Part shown: in pieces, positions 55,910 to 64,000 of the stretch | How the letters are laid out: each line of letters starts with the position of its first letter | Numbering within the stretch: the stretch's first letter is position 1 | Program-made: the position numbers and the translations under genes | Origin: Cytophagaceae bacterium ABcell3 | GTDB lineage: Bacteria; Bacteroidota; Bacteroidia; Cytophagales; Cytophagaceae | Length of the DNA: 64,000 bases | NCBI GenBank assembly: GCA_030913385.1 | Contig: CP133159.1 | Location: 2,254,584 to 2,318,583, forward strand | Reading direction: 5' to 3' | The notes under the pieces: model-generated | What the model saw: only the letters and a program-made list of their open reading frames with translations | The model's database searches: none | Told to the model about the DNA's origin: nothing

Positions 55910-56164
55910 AGGGCGCGCTGAAAAACGCCCAAATATTGATCTGTTTTTATTTGTATAAAAAGAGGTGAGGTATAGGTGCAAGAGTTTTTCAGTTATTTCT
56001 TATTTTTCCGTGCACAGTAAATTGAGAAACTTTTAATCCAATACTTTTTTTGGGCTAGCCACAAGCGCACAATCTACTTTATGGCTTACATTCGAAGTAT
56101 TCCAATACGTCTTCATATAAGGCCATGCGTATCTTGCACACTTGTGACTTTTTCAGCAGGCCCT
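55910..56164. mobile_element. MITE-like non-autonomous element
   Basis: 255 bases with 16-base imperfect inverted ends: AGGGCGCGCTGAAAAA on the left and AGGGCCTGCTGAAAAA read inward from the right (two differences). It is flanked by ATGTT at 55905-55909 and 56165-56169 (or TATGTTA if the ends are set one base in). No coding frame. The right end closely matches the right end of the insertion sequence at 48070 (AGGGTCTGCTGAAAAA). Confidence 0.7.
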
Positions 56165-56328
56165 ATGTTAGTTGTGTTTCGCTTAAACCTGAAATACACA
56201 TTAAAACTTTCTATTGCGTGGCAAAATCTAATGCATAATCCAGATTGAATTAACCGTATATATATGTTGTCTTACTATGTGATTTGTTTTTAAAAAGTAA
56301 ACCGTTTTACTGTGGTTTTAACTGCATA

Positions 56329-57738
56329 TTACTGTTTTAGCTCCAACAATACAACATTTTCTATATGTTGCGTATGAGGGAACATGTCTACAGGTTGGAC
56401 TTTTGTGACATTATACTTTTCATCCAATAGAGCCAAGTCTCTAGCCTGAGTAGCTGGGTTGCAACTCACATACACGATTTTTGCTGCTTTTAGCCTTAGG
56501 AGCATGTTTACAACGTCTTTGTGCATACCTGCCCTTGGCGGGTCGGTTATTACTACATCAGGAGTGCCATTCTTTTCAATAAAACGCTCATTTAGCACAT
56601 CTTTCATGTCGCCAGCCTCAAAATAGGTGTTGGTTATACCGTTTATTTTTGAGTTTACCTTAGCATCTTCTATAGCCATTTCAACATACTCTATCCCTGC
56701 TACTTTTTTAGCCATGCCTGATACAAAATTTGCTATAGTACCAGTGCCGGTATATAGGTCATAAACAACTTCATTTCCTGATAAACCTGCAAAATCTCGA
56801 GTTACTTTATATAAAGTATAAGCTTGTTCTGAGTTTGTTTGGTAAAACGATTTGGACCCAATGCGAAACTTAAGCCCTTCCATAGTTTCTGTTATATAAG
56901 GTAGCCCATGGTAGTTGATAATGTCTAGGTCGTGAAAGGTTTCGTTTCCTTTTGGATTTATAACATAATTGAGCGAAGTCACTTGAGGAAACTTGTCCTT
57001 TAAAAATTCCATAGCCCCCTTCATTAAGTCAGGAGCTTCGTAATACACTTGGAGTATGACCATTACTTCTCCTGTATTTGCCGTTCTAATGATTAAGTTT
57101 CTTAACCAGCCTTCTTGGTTTCGTATGTTAAAAAAGGGAACATCATTCTTTATGGCGTAGTCTCTTAATGCGTTTCGAATTTCATTTGACGGGTCGGGTT
57201 GTAAGTAGCACTTTTCAATATCCAAAATTTTATCGAACTTCTGTGGGATATGAAACCCAAGACCATTTCTTTGAAACTCCTCGCCAGACTGTATTTCTTC
57301 ATCTGTCAACCATTTAGTGTCTGAAAAAGTATACTCAAGCTTGTTTCGGTAATATTGGGTTGCCTGTGAACCTAGTATAGGTAAGATTTCAGGATAGGTG
57401 ACTTTGGCTATCCTGTCCAGACTATCCTTTACTTGCTGGGTTTTGGCCTTTAATTGCTCTTTATAGTTAAGGTGCTGCCATTTGCATCCGCCGCAGGTTC
57501 CGAAGTGTTGACAAAAAGGTTCTTGTCTTAGTGGAGAATATTGGTGGAACTTAATTGGTTTGGCAAATGCAAAGTCCCTTTTAGTTCTGTAAACATAAAG
57601 GTCCACAATGTCACCTGGAGCTGCATGGTCTACAAATATAACCTTGTTTTCATGTTTGGCTATACTTTTTCCTTCTGCAGCTATATCTATTACCTGGATG
57701 TTTTCCAGCGTAAACGGTTGTTTCTTTTTCTTGGCCAT
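56329..57738 (-). CDS. rlmD: 23S rRNA (uracil-5-)-methyltransferase RlmD
   Basis: 469 residues. N-terminal TRAM domain (MAKKKKQPFTLENIQVIDIA...), then the [4Fe-4S] cysteines CQHFGTCGGC with a fourth in IEKCYLQP, then an S-adenosylmethionine fold with VYDLYTGTGTIANF, TDPPRAGMHKD and the catalytic Cys in VSCNPAT. It methylates uracil in 23S rRNA. The in-frame ATG at 57828 adds 30 residues before the TRAM domain and is unlikely; 57738 gives the family start. RlmCD/TrmA relatives cannot be fully excluded by eye. Confidence 0.9.
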   Translation of the reverse strand: MAKKKKQPFTLENIQVIDIAAEGKSIAKHENKVIFVDHAAPGDIVDLYVYRTKRDFAFAKPIKFHQYSPLRQEPFCQHFGTCGGCKWQHLNYKEQLKAKTQQVKDSLDRIAKVTYPEILPILGSQATQYYRNKLEYTFSDTKWLTDEEIQSGEEFQRNGLGFHIPQKFDKILDIEKCYLQPDPSNEIRNALRDYAIKNDVPFFNIRNQEGWLRNLIIRTANTGEVMVILQVYYEAPDLMKGAMEFLKDKFPQVTSLNYVINPKGNETFHDLDIINYHGLPYITETMEGLKFRIGSKSFYQTNSEQAYTLYKVTRDFAGLSGNEVVYDLYTGTGTIANFVSGMAKKVAGIEYVEMAIEDAKVNSKINGITNTYFEAGDMKDVLNERFIEKNGTPDVVITDPPRAGMHKDVVNMLLRLKAAKIVYVSCNPATQARDLALLDEKYNVTKVQPVDMFPHTQHIENVVLLELKQ

Positions 57739-57742
57739 ACTT

Positions 57743-57751
57743 GCAAAAGTA
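57743..57751 (-). promoter_or_regulatory. Possible -7 element of rlmD
   Basis: Minus-strand TACTTTTGC matches TAnnTTTG plus the following C seen in Bacteroidota promoters. It ends 4 bases before the rlmD ATG, which would make the mRNA almost leaderless. No convincing -33 TTTG. Confidence 0.3.
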
Positions 57752-58068
57752 AATAAATCTTTGATTAGTTTGTCTATGATAGGTTTTTTATCCTGCTTTA
57801 GTGGTGATTTAATATTTAATTTGTTCAATTTTTCATTTATTAAGCAGTAAGCCTTTCGTATGTTATGTTTAATTTGTTTTTCGAGGATATATAGTAAATG
57901 TTTAGTTTTAAGTTTTTGTAAATAAGGTTCTTGTCGTAATGTTTTTTGTTGTTATAGTGCTCGCTTGTATTTTTTTGTGCAACCTATTGAGGGAATTCTT
58001 AAAGTTTATATAGAAAATATTACATCTATAAAATAATAGGGTGTAGAAAAGTGTTAAAGATTCAAGCT

Positions 58069-58106
58069 TGGAAACTTTGAGTTATAGTATAGTTTCCATA
58101 GTTTTG
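58069..58106 (+). promoter_or_regulatory. Promoter with overlapping TetR-type operator
   Basis: TTTG (58076-58079), exactly 19 bases, then TAGTTTTG (58099-58106): a full match to TTTG-N19-TAnnTTTG. The inverted repeat TGGAAACT (58069-58076)-N14-AGTTTCCA (58091-58098) covers the -33 box and the spacer, where a bound repressor would block polymerase. Transcription would start near 58113, which favours translation from 58131 rather than 58119. Confidence 0.65.
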
Positions 58107-58130
58107 TAGAGGTCTTAAATGCTTGATCTA

Positions 58131-58748
58131 ATGGATATAAATAAACAACGTATAATAGATGGGGCGAGCGAACTTTTTTTTAAGTATGGGATCAAGTCTG
58201 TTACAATGGACGAAATTGCCAGTCATTTGGCTGTTTCTAAAAAGACAATTTATCAGTCTTTTAAAGATAAGAGTGCACTTGTCATTGCTGTGACAGATAA
58301 ATTTTTGCAGGAAAACCGGGTGAAGTGCGAGAAATATGCAGAGGAGGCCTTGGATCCTGTAGATGAGATATTGAAAATATCCAACAATATTAAAGAAATG
58401 TTTCGGAGCATGAATCCGATGGTGCTTTTTGAAGTTGAAAAGTACTTTCCACAAGCTTTTAAGTTGTTTTTGGAGCATAAAGAGTCTTGTATACGTGAAT
58501 CTATAGCCAATAATTTAAGAAAAGGTATTGAGGCCGGCTTGTACAGGGCTGACGTTGACGTTGATATCATTTCTATTCTAAGGATTGAACAAGTAGAGAT
58601 GGCTTTTAACCCAACAGTCTTTTCACCAGATGTCTTTGACTTTACCAAAGTACAGCTTCAGTTTATAGATCATTATTTATATGGCATATGCACATTAAAA
58701 GGGCATAAACTTATTAACAAATACAAAAAAATCTCTGAAGAAGAATAA
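58131..58748 (+). CDS. TetR-family regulator of the efflux operon
   Basis: 205 residues. N-terminal helix-turn-helix of the TetR family: KQRIIDGASELFFKYGIKSV, MDEIASHLAVSKKTIYQSFK, then a ligand-binding region that has no recognisable specificity. The predicted transcription start near 58113 would leave only 6 bases to the upstream ATG at 58119, so I prefer 58131 (MDINKQRI). It is the first gene before tolC-, MFP- and RND-like genes, with a 19-base gap, and its own promoter carries an inverted repeat. Autorepression with induction by a pump substrate is the natural reading, but inferred. Confidence 0.9.
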   Translation: MDINKQRIIDGASELFFKYGIKSVTMDEIASHLAVSKKTIYQSFKDKSALVIAVTDKFLQENRVKCEKYAEEALDPVDEILKISNNIKEMFRSMNPMVLFEVEKYFPQAFKLFLEHKESCIRESIANNLRKGIEAGLYRADVDVDIISILRIEQVEMAFNPTVFSPDVFDFTKVQLQFIDHYLYGICTLKGHKLINKYKKISEEE

Positions 58749-58767
58749 ATATTTCTAACCTGTTTTT

Positions 58768-60129
58768 ATGAACCGCTTAATTCTAATTTTTCTGTTGTTT
58801 TTCGCTTTTGGTGTTCACGCCCAAGAGTCGCATGAAATGACCTTACAACAGTGTATTGACTATGCACTTCAAAACCATGCATCAGTAAAGAATGCAGCTT
58901 TGGATGTAAACTCGGCAGATGCCCGGGTGGGGGAGGTGCGTTCGGTTGGTTTGCCGCAGTTGAGTGGAACTGTAGAGATTGCTGACAATCCGCAGCTCCG
59001 CAGGATGTTCTTAAGTGGGGACAATCCTATGCTGGGTACCATGATGCCTACTCCGCCACCGCCTGGTGAGGTAGTGGGTGTCGAGAACCTTTTTCAACTA
59101 AGGGCTTCAGGCGATGCTGGCGGAACCCTCAGTCAGTTGCTTTTTGACGGTTCTTACTTTGTAGGGTTAAAAGCTGCAACTGTCTACCGTGAGCTGGCTC
59201 AGAAGTCGTTGACCCAGACAAAAATTGAGACTATAGATGCTGTTACAAAAGCTTACTATATGGTGCTCATTAACCAAGAGCGCACTGGTTTGCTTGACAA
59301 TAACTTGGCTAGGTTAGATACTTTGCTCAGGGAAACCAGGGCTATGTACCAAGAAGGCTTTGCAGAAGAAGTTGATGTTTCGCGTATTGAAGTAAATTAT
59401 AACAACCTTTTGGTAGATAAGCAGCGGTTTGAGAATATGGAGAAGATAAGCCGTTTGATGCTTAAATTTCAAATGGGTATGCCTATGGATGATGATATTT
59501 CCTTGCTTCAAAGTTTGGACGATTTTGAAGGGCAGATTTCTTCTGAAAGGTTGCCTGTAAATTATGAAGACAGGATTGAGTATAGCTTATTACAGACGAA
59601 CCATAGGTTATACAATTTAGATGTCAGGAATGAACAAGCAGCCTCTTTGCCTAGGTTGTCAGCATTTGCTACCGGTGGTTATATGACGCAGCATACAAGT
59701 ATTCCTAATTTATTTTCCAATGAATGGTACTTCTATAGCATGTATGGCCTAAGATTGAATATACCTATTTTTGATGGTTTGGGGAGGATGTATCGTGTTC
59801 GTCAGGCAAAATATAATGTGGCTAAAGTTGAAAACGACATTAAAAATCTAGAGAACAGCATTGAGCTTCAGACGAGGGAAGCTCGTATGACTTTGGACAA
59901 TAACCTTAAGTTGCTGGAAGCAAAACGCCGTAACCTGCGATTGGCCCAAGAAGTCACTAGGGTGACGCGTATAAAATACCAAGAAGGGGTTGGTAGTAAC
60001 CTAGAAGTGACTACTGCTGAGAATGACCTGCGTCAAGCTCAAACTAATTATTACAATGCTTTGTTCGATGTCTTAACGGCAGATGTTGACTACAGAAAAG
60101 CATTAGGCACACTTAATGAAAATGAATAA
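58768..60129 (+). CDS. TolC-family outer membrane efflux protein
   Basis: 453 residues. Signal peptide ending GVHAQ, then two OEP repeats with the typical start MTLQQCIDYALQNHASVKNA, long coiled helices and the second repeat near RVTRIKYQEGVGSNLEVTTA. It forms the outer channel of the tripartite pump. It lies 19 bases after the TetR gene and 28 bases before the adaptor gene (from its preferred start). Confidence 0.93.
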   Translation: MNRLILIFLLFFAFGVHAQESHEMTLQQCIDYALQNHASVKNAALDVNSADARVGEVRSVGLPQLSGTVEIADNPQLRRMFLSGDNPMLGTMMPTPPPPGEVVGVENLFQLRASGDAGGTLSQLLFDGSYFVGLKAATVYRELAQKSLTQTKIETIDAVTKAYYMVLINQERTGLLDNNLARLDTLLRETRAMYQEGFAEEVDVSRIEVNYNNLLVDKQRFENMEKISRLMLKFQMGMPMDDDISLLQSLDDFEGQISSERLPVNYEDRIEYSLLQTNHRLYNLDVRNEQAASLPRLSAFATGGYMTQHTSIPNLFSNEWYFYSMYGLRLNIPIFDGLGRMYRVRQAKYNVAKVENDIKNLENSIELQTREARMTLDNNLKLLEAKRRNLRLAQEVTRVTRIKYQEGVGSNLEVTTAENDLRQAQTNYYNALFDVLTADVDYRKALGTLNENE

Positions 60130-60157
60130 ATATTATACTTTTCCTTATACAACCATT

Positions 60158-61279
60158 ATGAAGACCCTACAAAAGTTTTGGATTTTTTCCGTGGTACTGT
60201 TGTTGATTGCTTGCGGAGAAACGGATGAAACAGCAAAAAAGAAGGCAGAGTTGGCACAACTCAAAAAAGAACATGCCGAACTGGGTGCAAAGATTGCCAA
60301 TCTTGAAAGTGAGCTAAATATCGAAACGGTCTCTAAAGGGGTGCTTGTGGAAGTGGCCAAAGTTGTGCCTTCTACATTTGAGCACTTTATAGATGTGCAT
60401 GGCACTGTTGAGGCGGATATGAATGTTCAGGTTATGCCAGAAGCTAATGGCCCTATAGAAAAAATTTATGTGGAGAAGGGACAAACAGTCTCTAAAGGCC
60501 AAACTTTAGCCTTGATCAACACGGATATGATTAGGCAAAATATCAAAGAGGTGGAGACAAGCCTTGAACTTGCCACAAGTGTATATGAGAAACAGAAACG
60601 GTTATGGGACCAAAAAGTAGGTACTGAAATGCAGTACCTAGAGGCCAAAAACCGCAAAGAAGGGCTTGAGACGAATCTGGCAACACTGAAAACCCAGCTT
60701 TCAAAGGCTTATATAAAATCCCCTGTGAGTGGAGAGGTAGATGAAATCTTTGGTAAAGCAGGTGAAATGACCTCAGCTCAGACGCCTTTTGCCAGGGTTG
60801 TAAACTTGGACAAAGTATACATCTCGGCAGATGTTTCTGAAACTTACATTGGCAGGTTTTCTAAAGGCGATCCGGTAAAAGTGCATCTTCCTTCATTAGA
60901 TAAAGAGCTTGATGCTGAAATATCTGCCGCAGGCCAATTTATCAACCCTAACAATAGAACATTTAGGGTCACTGTAAACCTGGACAATCAGGAAAAAGTG
61001 CTTAAACCTAATATGTTGTCAGTAGTAAAGATCAGGGATTTTGCAGTTGACGATGCTTTGGTTGTCCCTGCATCTGTTATCCAAAGTGATAGACAAGGCG
61101 ATTACCTTTTTACAGTACGTAAAGAGGGCGAAAAGAAAGTTGCCCAAAAAACCTATGTTTCTACTGGAATAACCTATAAGGGACAAACAGTTGTTGTGGA
61201 TGGATTGAATAAGAATGACAAAGTTATAACCAAAGGTTTCCGTGGTTTGGTAGATGGTGAAACCGTTAGTTTTAACTGA
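60158..61279 (+). CDS. RND efflux periplasmic adaptor (MFP) lipoprotein
   Basis: 373 residues. Signal with lipobox LIAC, then a Lys/Glu/Ala-rich coiled coil (about residues 25-55), a lipoyl-type domain (GPIEKIYVEKGQTVSKGQTL) with its second half near SPVSGEVDEIFGKAGEM, and beta-barrel and membrane-proximal parts. It links the outer channel to the inner pump. I chose the ATG at 60158. An in-frame ATG at 60116 would overlap the tolC gene and place 14 polar residues before the signal peptide. Confidence 0.92.
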   Translation: MKTLQKFWIFSVVLLLIACGETDETAKKKAELAQLKKEHAELGAKIANLESELNIETVSKGVLVEVAKVVPSTFEHFIDVHGTVEADMNVQVMPEANGPIEKIYVEKGQTVSKGQTLALINTDMIRQNIKEVETSLELATSVYEKQKRLWDQKVGTEMQYLEAKNRKEGLETNLATLKTQLSKAYIKSPVSGEVDEIFGKAGEMTSAQTPFARVVNLDKVYISADVSETYIGRFSKGDPVKVHLPSLDKELDAEISAAGQFINPNNRTFRVTVNLDNQEKVLKPNMLSVVKIRDFAVDDALVVPASVIQSDRQGDYLFTVRKEGEKKVAQKTYVSTGITYKGQTVVVDGLNKNDKVITKGFRGLVDGETVSFN

Positions 61280-61293
61280 TAACCTCTGATAAT

Positions 61294-64000
61294 ATGTCTG
61301 ATAAAGTAAATAAACAATTTGGGCTTACTACATGGGCGGTAAGAAACAGGACTACTGTGTTGGTGCTTACTTTTATTGTGGCACTTATGGGGGTTGTCTC
61401 TTATATTCAGTTGCCTAAGGAAAATTTCCCTGATGTTAAGATTCCAACAGTATATATCGGTACGACTTACCCTGGAAACTCCCCCAGGGATATCGAAAAC
61501 TTAATTACTCGCCCTATTGAGAAAGAAGTAGGTAATATTTCTGGAATTGATAAGATAGCTTCAACCTCTTCGCAAGATTTCTCTTCTATTGTGGTGGAGT
61601 TTACCTTGGACGTGCCTGCTGAAGAAGCTTTGCGTAAAGTAAAAGATGCGGTAGATAAAGCCAAAAAAGACCTTCCTAATGATTTGGACCGGGATCCAGA
61701 AGTCAATGAGGTTGATGTGTCTGAGTTTCCGATTATGAATATTAACCTCTCAGGAGACTTTAGTAATGAAAAACTAAAGGAAATGGCTGAGCATTTGGAA
61801 GATAAAATAGAGAAGTTTCCTGAAATTTCAAAAGTTGATATCCGTGGGCTGGAAGAGAAAGAGGTTAAGATTAATGTGGATATGCACAAAATGGCTTCAA
61901 GGGAGGTCACTTTCAATGATATCGAAAACGCTATTTCGAATGAGAATATAACAATGTCTGGCGGTAGCTTTCTCTCTAATGGCGAAAGAAGGGACATTCG
62001 TGTAACGGGGGAGTTTATAGACCCCTTGGAAATGGAGAATATTATTGTTAAGGATGAAAAGCTGGATATCGTTTATCTGAGGGACATAGCAAAAGTAGAG
62101 TTTGGGTACAAAGATAAAGAAAGTTATGCCCGCTTAAACAAACAGCCAGTGGTAATGCTTGATGTGGTAAAGAAAAGTGGAGAAAACTTGATCAATGCTT
62201 CGAAGAAAATCAATGAGCTTCTTGCGCATGAACAAAAGCATTTTCTTCCGGCAGACTTGATGATTACAATTACCAACGACCAGTCGCAAAATACTGTAGA
62301 TCAGGTTTCCAGTCTTGAGAATAATATCATATCAGGGGTTATATTGGTCGTATTGGTTTTACTGTTCTTTTTAGGGTCCAGAAACTCTCTTTTTGTTGGA
62401 GTGGCTATACCTTTATCCATGTTTCTATCCTTTATGATCTTGGGTCTATTGGGCATTACCATCAATATGATGGTGCTTTTTGGCTTGATTATGGCCTTGG
62501 GTATGTTGGTGGACAATGGGATTGTGGTAGTAGAAAATGTGTATCGTTTGCGTGAAGAGGGTTTAAATGCCATAGATGCGACCATTAGGGGAGTAGGAGA
62601 AGTCGCATTTCCAATTATTTCTTCTACGGCTACTACACTTGCAGCTTTTCTTCCTCTGGCTTTCTGGCCTGGGATCATGGGTGAGTTTATGAAGTTCCTC
62701 CCTGTTACACTGATTATTACCTTAGGCTCTTCCTTGTTTGTTGCCTTGGTCATTAATCCTGTGCTTGTAAGTTACTTTATGAATGTACAAGAAGAGAAGA
62801 AGGTGAATAAGCTAAGGGTATTCATAGTTTCAGGAGTTCTTGTGGCATTAGGAATCGTTTCGCTATTAAGTCAGTACATGTCTATAGGAAACCTGCTGAT
62901 TATATTTGCATTGATCAACCTTGTCAATATCTTTTTATTGGGTCCATGGTCCTTGAAGTTTCAAAACTTCGTACTTCCAAAGCTGGAACGAGGTTATGAA
63001 AAATTGCTTAGTAAGGCAGTTAAAACAAACCTTAGTGCTTTTGCTTTTTTTGGCGGTACTGTTGGTCTATTAGTATTTTCCTTATGGTTGCTGAAGGTCA
63101 ACTCTCCCAAAGTCTTGTTTTTCCCGGAGAACGAACCTCAATATGTCAATGTATTTATTGAGTTTCCTGTAGGTACGGATATTGAAGTGACCAATAAGTT
63201 GACTGCACAATTAGAAGACCGGGTCTTTGATATCATTGCACCTTATGAAAAAGCCGTTGAATCAGTAGTTGCTCAAGTAGGAGAGGGGACTGGTGATCCT
63301 CAAAGGGAAATGGTAGCTTCTGGAAATACCCCGCACAAAGGTCGTATTACGGTAGCGTTTCACAAGACCCAGCTCCGTGATGGTATTTCGACCACAGAAG
63401 TTATGGAGAAACTTAGGAGTGGTATTAACGACTTCCCTGGTGTTTCTTTGACTGTTGACAAAAATGCCATAGGGCCACCCGTAGGTAAGCCTATCAGTAT
63501 TGAGGTCGTTGGTAGGGATCTTGAAAAACTGTATGAACTGAGCGAACAGTTAAGGGTGAAAATCAACAATTCAGGTATTAGTGGTATAGAAGCACTTTCT
63601 AACGATATGGAAGTGGGTAAGCCTGAACTGATTGTTGATATAGATCGTGAAAAGGCTCGTAGGTTTGGTGTTTCCACTGTTCAAGTGGCGTCTATTCTAA
63701 GAACGGCACTGTTTGGAAAAGAAGTTTCTAAATATAAGGAAGATGAGGACGATTTCCCTATCCAGGTCAGATTGGACGAAAAGTATCGTCATGATATAGA
63801 TGCTTTGATGGAGCAACTGGTAATCTTTAGAGATCCATCTACCGGAAAAATTCATAAAGTGCCTATTTCTGCAATTGCTAAAGCCCGGTATAGCACTACT
63901 TCAGGCTCTATAAAAAGAACAAATCAACAAAGGGTGGCCAATATTACCTCTAATGTACTAGATGGTTTTAATGCAACAGAAATTAATGACCAGATTCGGG
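61294..64000 (+). CDS. RND efflux permease, 3' end outside the window
   Basis: 902 residues visible. First membrane segment (about 18-38), then the porter domain opening with LPKENFPDVKIPTVYI and the second block of membrane helices (about 345-500). These include LVDNGIVVVENV, where AcrB has two adjacent Asp in the proton path, so only one is kept. The second porter half begins near FPENEPQYVNVFIE. HAE1-type pumps of about 1000-1150 residues export drugs or amphiphiles using the proton gradient. Starts 14 bases after the adaptor gene. Confidence 0.93.
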   Translation, partial: MSDKVNKQFGLTTWAVRNRTTVLVLTFIVALMGVVSYIQLPKENFPDVKIPTVYIGTTYPGNSPRDIENLITRPIEKEVGNISGIDKIASTSSQDFSSIVVEFTLDVPAEEALRKVKDAVDKAKKDLPNDLDRDPEVNEVDVSEFPIMNINLSGDFSNEKLKEMAEHLEDKIEKFPEISKVDIRGLEEKEVKINVDMHKMASREVTFNDIENAISNENITMSGGSFLSNGERRDIRVTGEFIDPLEMENIIVKDEKLDIVYLRDIAKVEFGYKDKESYARLNKQPVVMLDVVKKSGENLINASKKINELLAHEQKHFLPADLMITITNDQSQNTVDQVSSLENNIISGVILVVLVLLFFLGSRNSLFVGVAIPLSMFLSFMILGLLGITINMMVLFGLIMALGMLVDNGIVVVENVYRLREEGLNAIDATIRGVGEVAFPIISSTATTLAAFLPLAFWPGIMGEFMKFLPVTLIITLGSSLFVALVINPVLVSYFMNVQEEKKVNKLRVFIVSGVLVALGIVSLLSQYMSIGNLLIIFALINLVNIFLLGPWSLKFQNFVLPKLERGYEKLLSKAVKTNLSAFAFFGGTVGLLVFSLWLLKVNSPKVLFFPENEPQYVNVFIEFPVGTDIEVTNKLTAQLEDRVFDIIAPYEKAVESVVAQVGEGTGDPQREMVASGNTPHKGRITVAFHKTQLRDGISTTEVMEKLRSGINDFPGVSLTVDKNAIGPPVGKPISIEVVGRDLEKLYELSEQLRVKINNSGISGIEALSNDMEVGKPELIVDIDREKARRFGVSTVQVASILRTALFGKEVSKYKEDEDDFPIQVRLDEKYRHDIDALMEQLVIFRDPSTGKIHKVPISAIAKARYSTTSGSIKRTNQQRVANITSNVLDGFNATEINDQIR

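Overview
The window comes from a member of the Bacteroidota, most likely of the order Cytophagales. The evidence is many secreted proteins ending in the type IX secretion (T9SS) sorting domain (YPNPF-type type A, and one type B 'gliding motility' domain), a PorP/SprF-family outer membrane protein, lipoproteins with Bacteroidota-style signals, a textbook TTTG-N19-TAnnTTTG promoter, and an AT-rich genome with few Shine-Dalgarno sites. No rRNA, tRNA, CRISPR array or SusC/SusD pair was seen.

Layout. 1-3.5 kb: sbcC (cut by the window edge) and sbcD, translationally coupled. 3.8-13.4 kb: three tandem paralogues of a secreted sorbosone/glucose-dehydrogenase-like beta-propeller with a calcium-binding linker, a lectin-like domain and a T9SS tail. 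Next comes a secreted Kelch propeller. 15.9-24.4 kb: four paralogous parallel beta-helix proteins, two carrying extra carbohydrate-binding domains. 24.7-35.1 kb: a lipoprotein glycoside hydrolase, divergent from a 1313-residue membrane protein that joins a cellulose-synthase-like GT2 to two degenerate hydrolase-like barrels. A GT2, a fifth beta-helix protein (T9SS cargo), a hexapeptide acetyltransferase and another membrane GT2 follow. 35.6-42.2 kb: a 2221-residue T9SS-secreted GH5 endoglucanase with nine Ig-like and four CBM6 modules. A decayed T9SS cargo gene follows it.

43-46.3 kb is housekeeping: A-type Fe-S carrier, Nudix hydrolase, methylmalonyl-CoA epimerase, thiL and a conserved unknown. 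Two tiny tandem lipoproteins sit between the epimerase and thiL. 46.4-48.1 kb is a complete insertion sequence with inverted ends and a 4-bp target duplication, followed by about 650 bp of degenerate palindromic repeats. 48.7-54.1 kb: a PorP/SprF protein and a 1432-residue type B T9SS cargo. 54.3-57.7 kb: a DegP-like protease, a 255-bp MITE-like element and rlmD. 58.1 kb to the end: a TetR regulator with a clear promoter and likely operator, then a TolC/MFP/RND efflux operon, the pump running off the edge.

How the parts may work together (inference). The 15-42 kb block looks like a locus for making, acetylating, trimming and binding an extracellular polysaccharide, plausibly a beta-glucan: membrane GT2 synthases, an acetyltransferase, a GH5_2 endoglucanase, a GH2-like lipoprotein and five beta-helix proteins. 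The absence of SusC/SusD argues against a classical uptake locus. The most unusual item is the GT2 fused to two hydrolase-like domains whose acid/base motifs are altered, next to a homologous stand-alone hydrolase with both catalytic glutamates intact.
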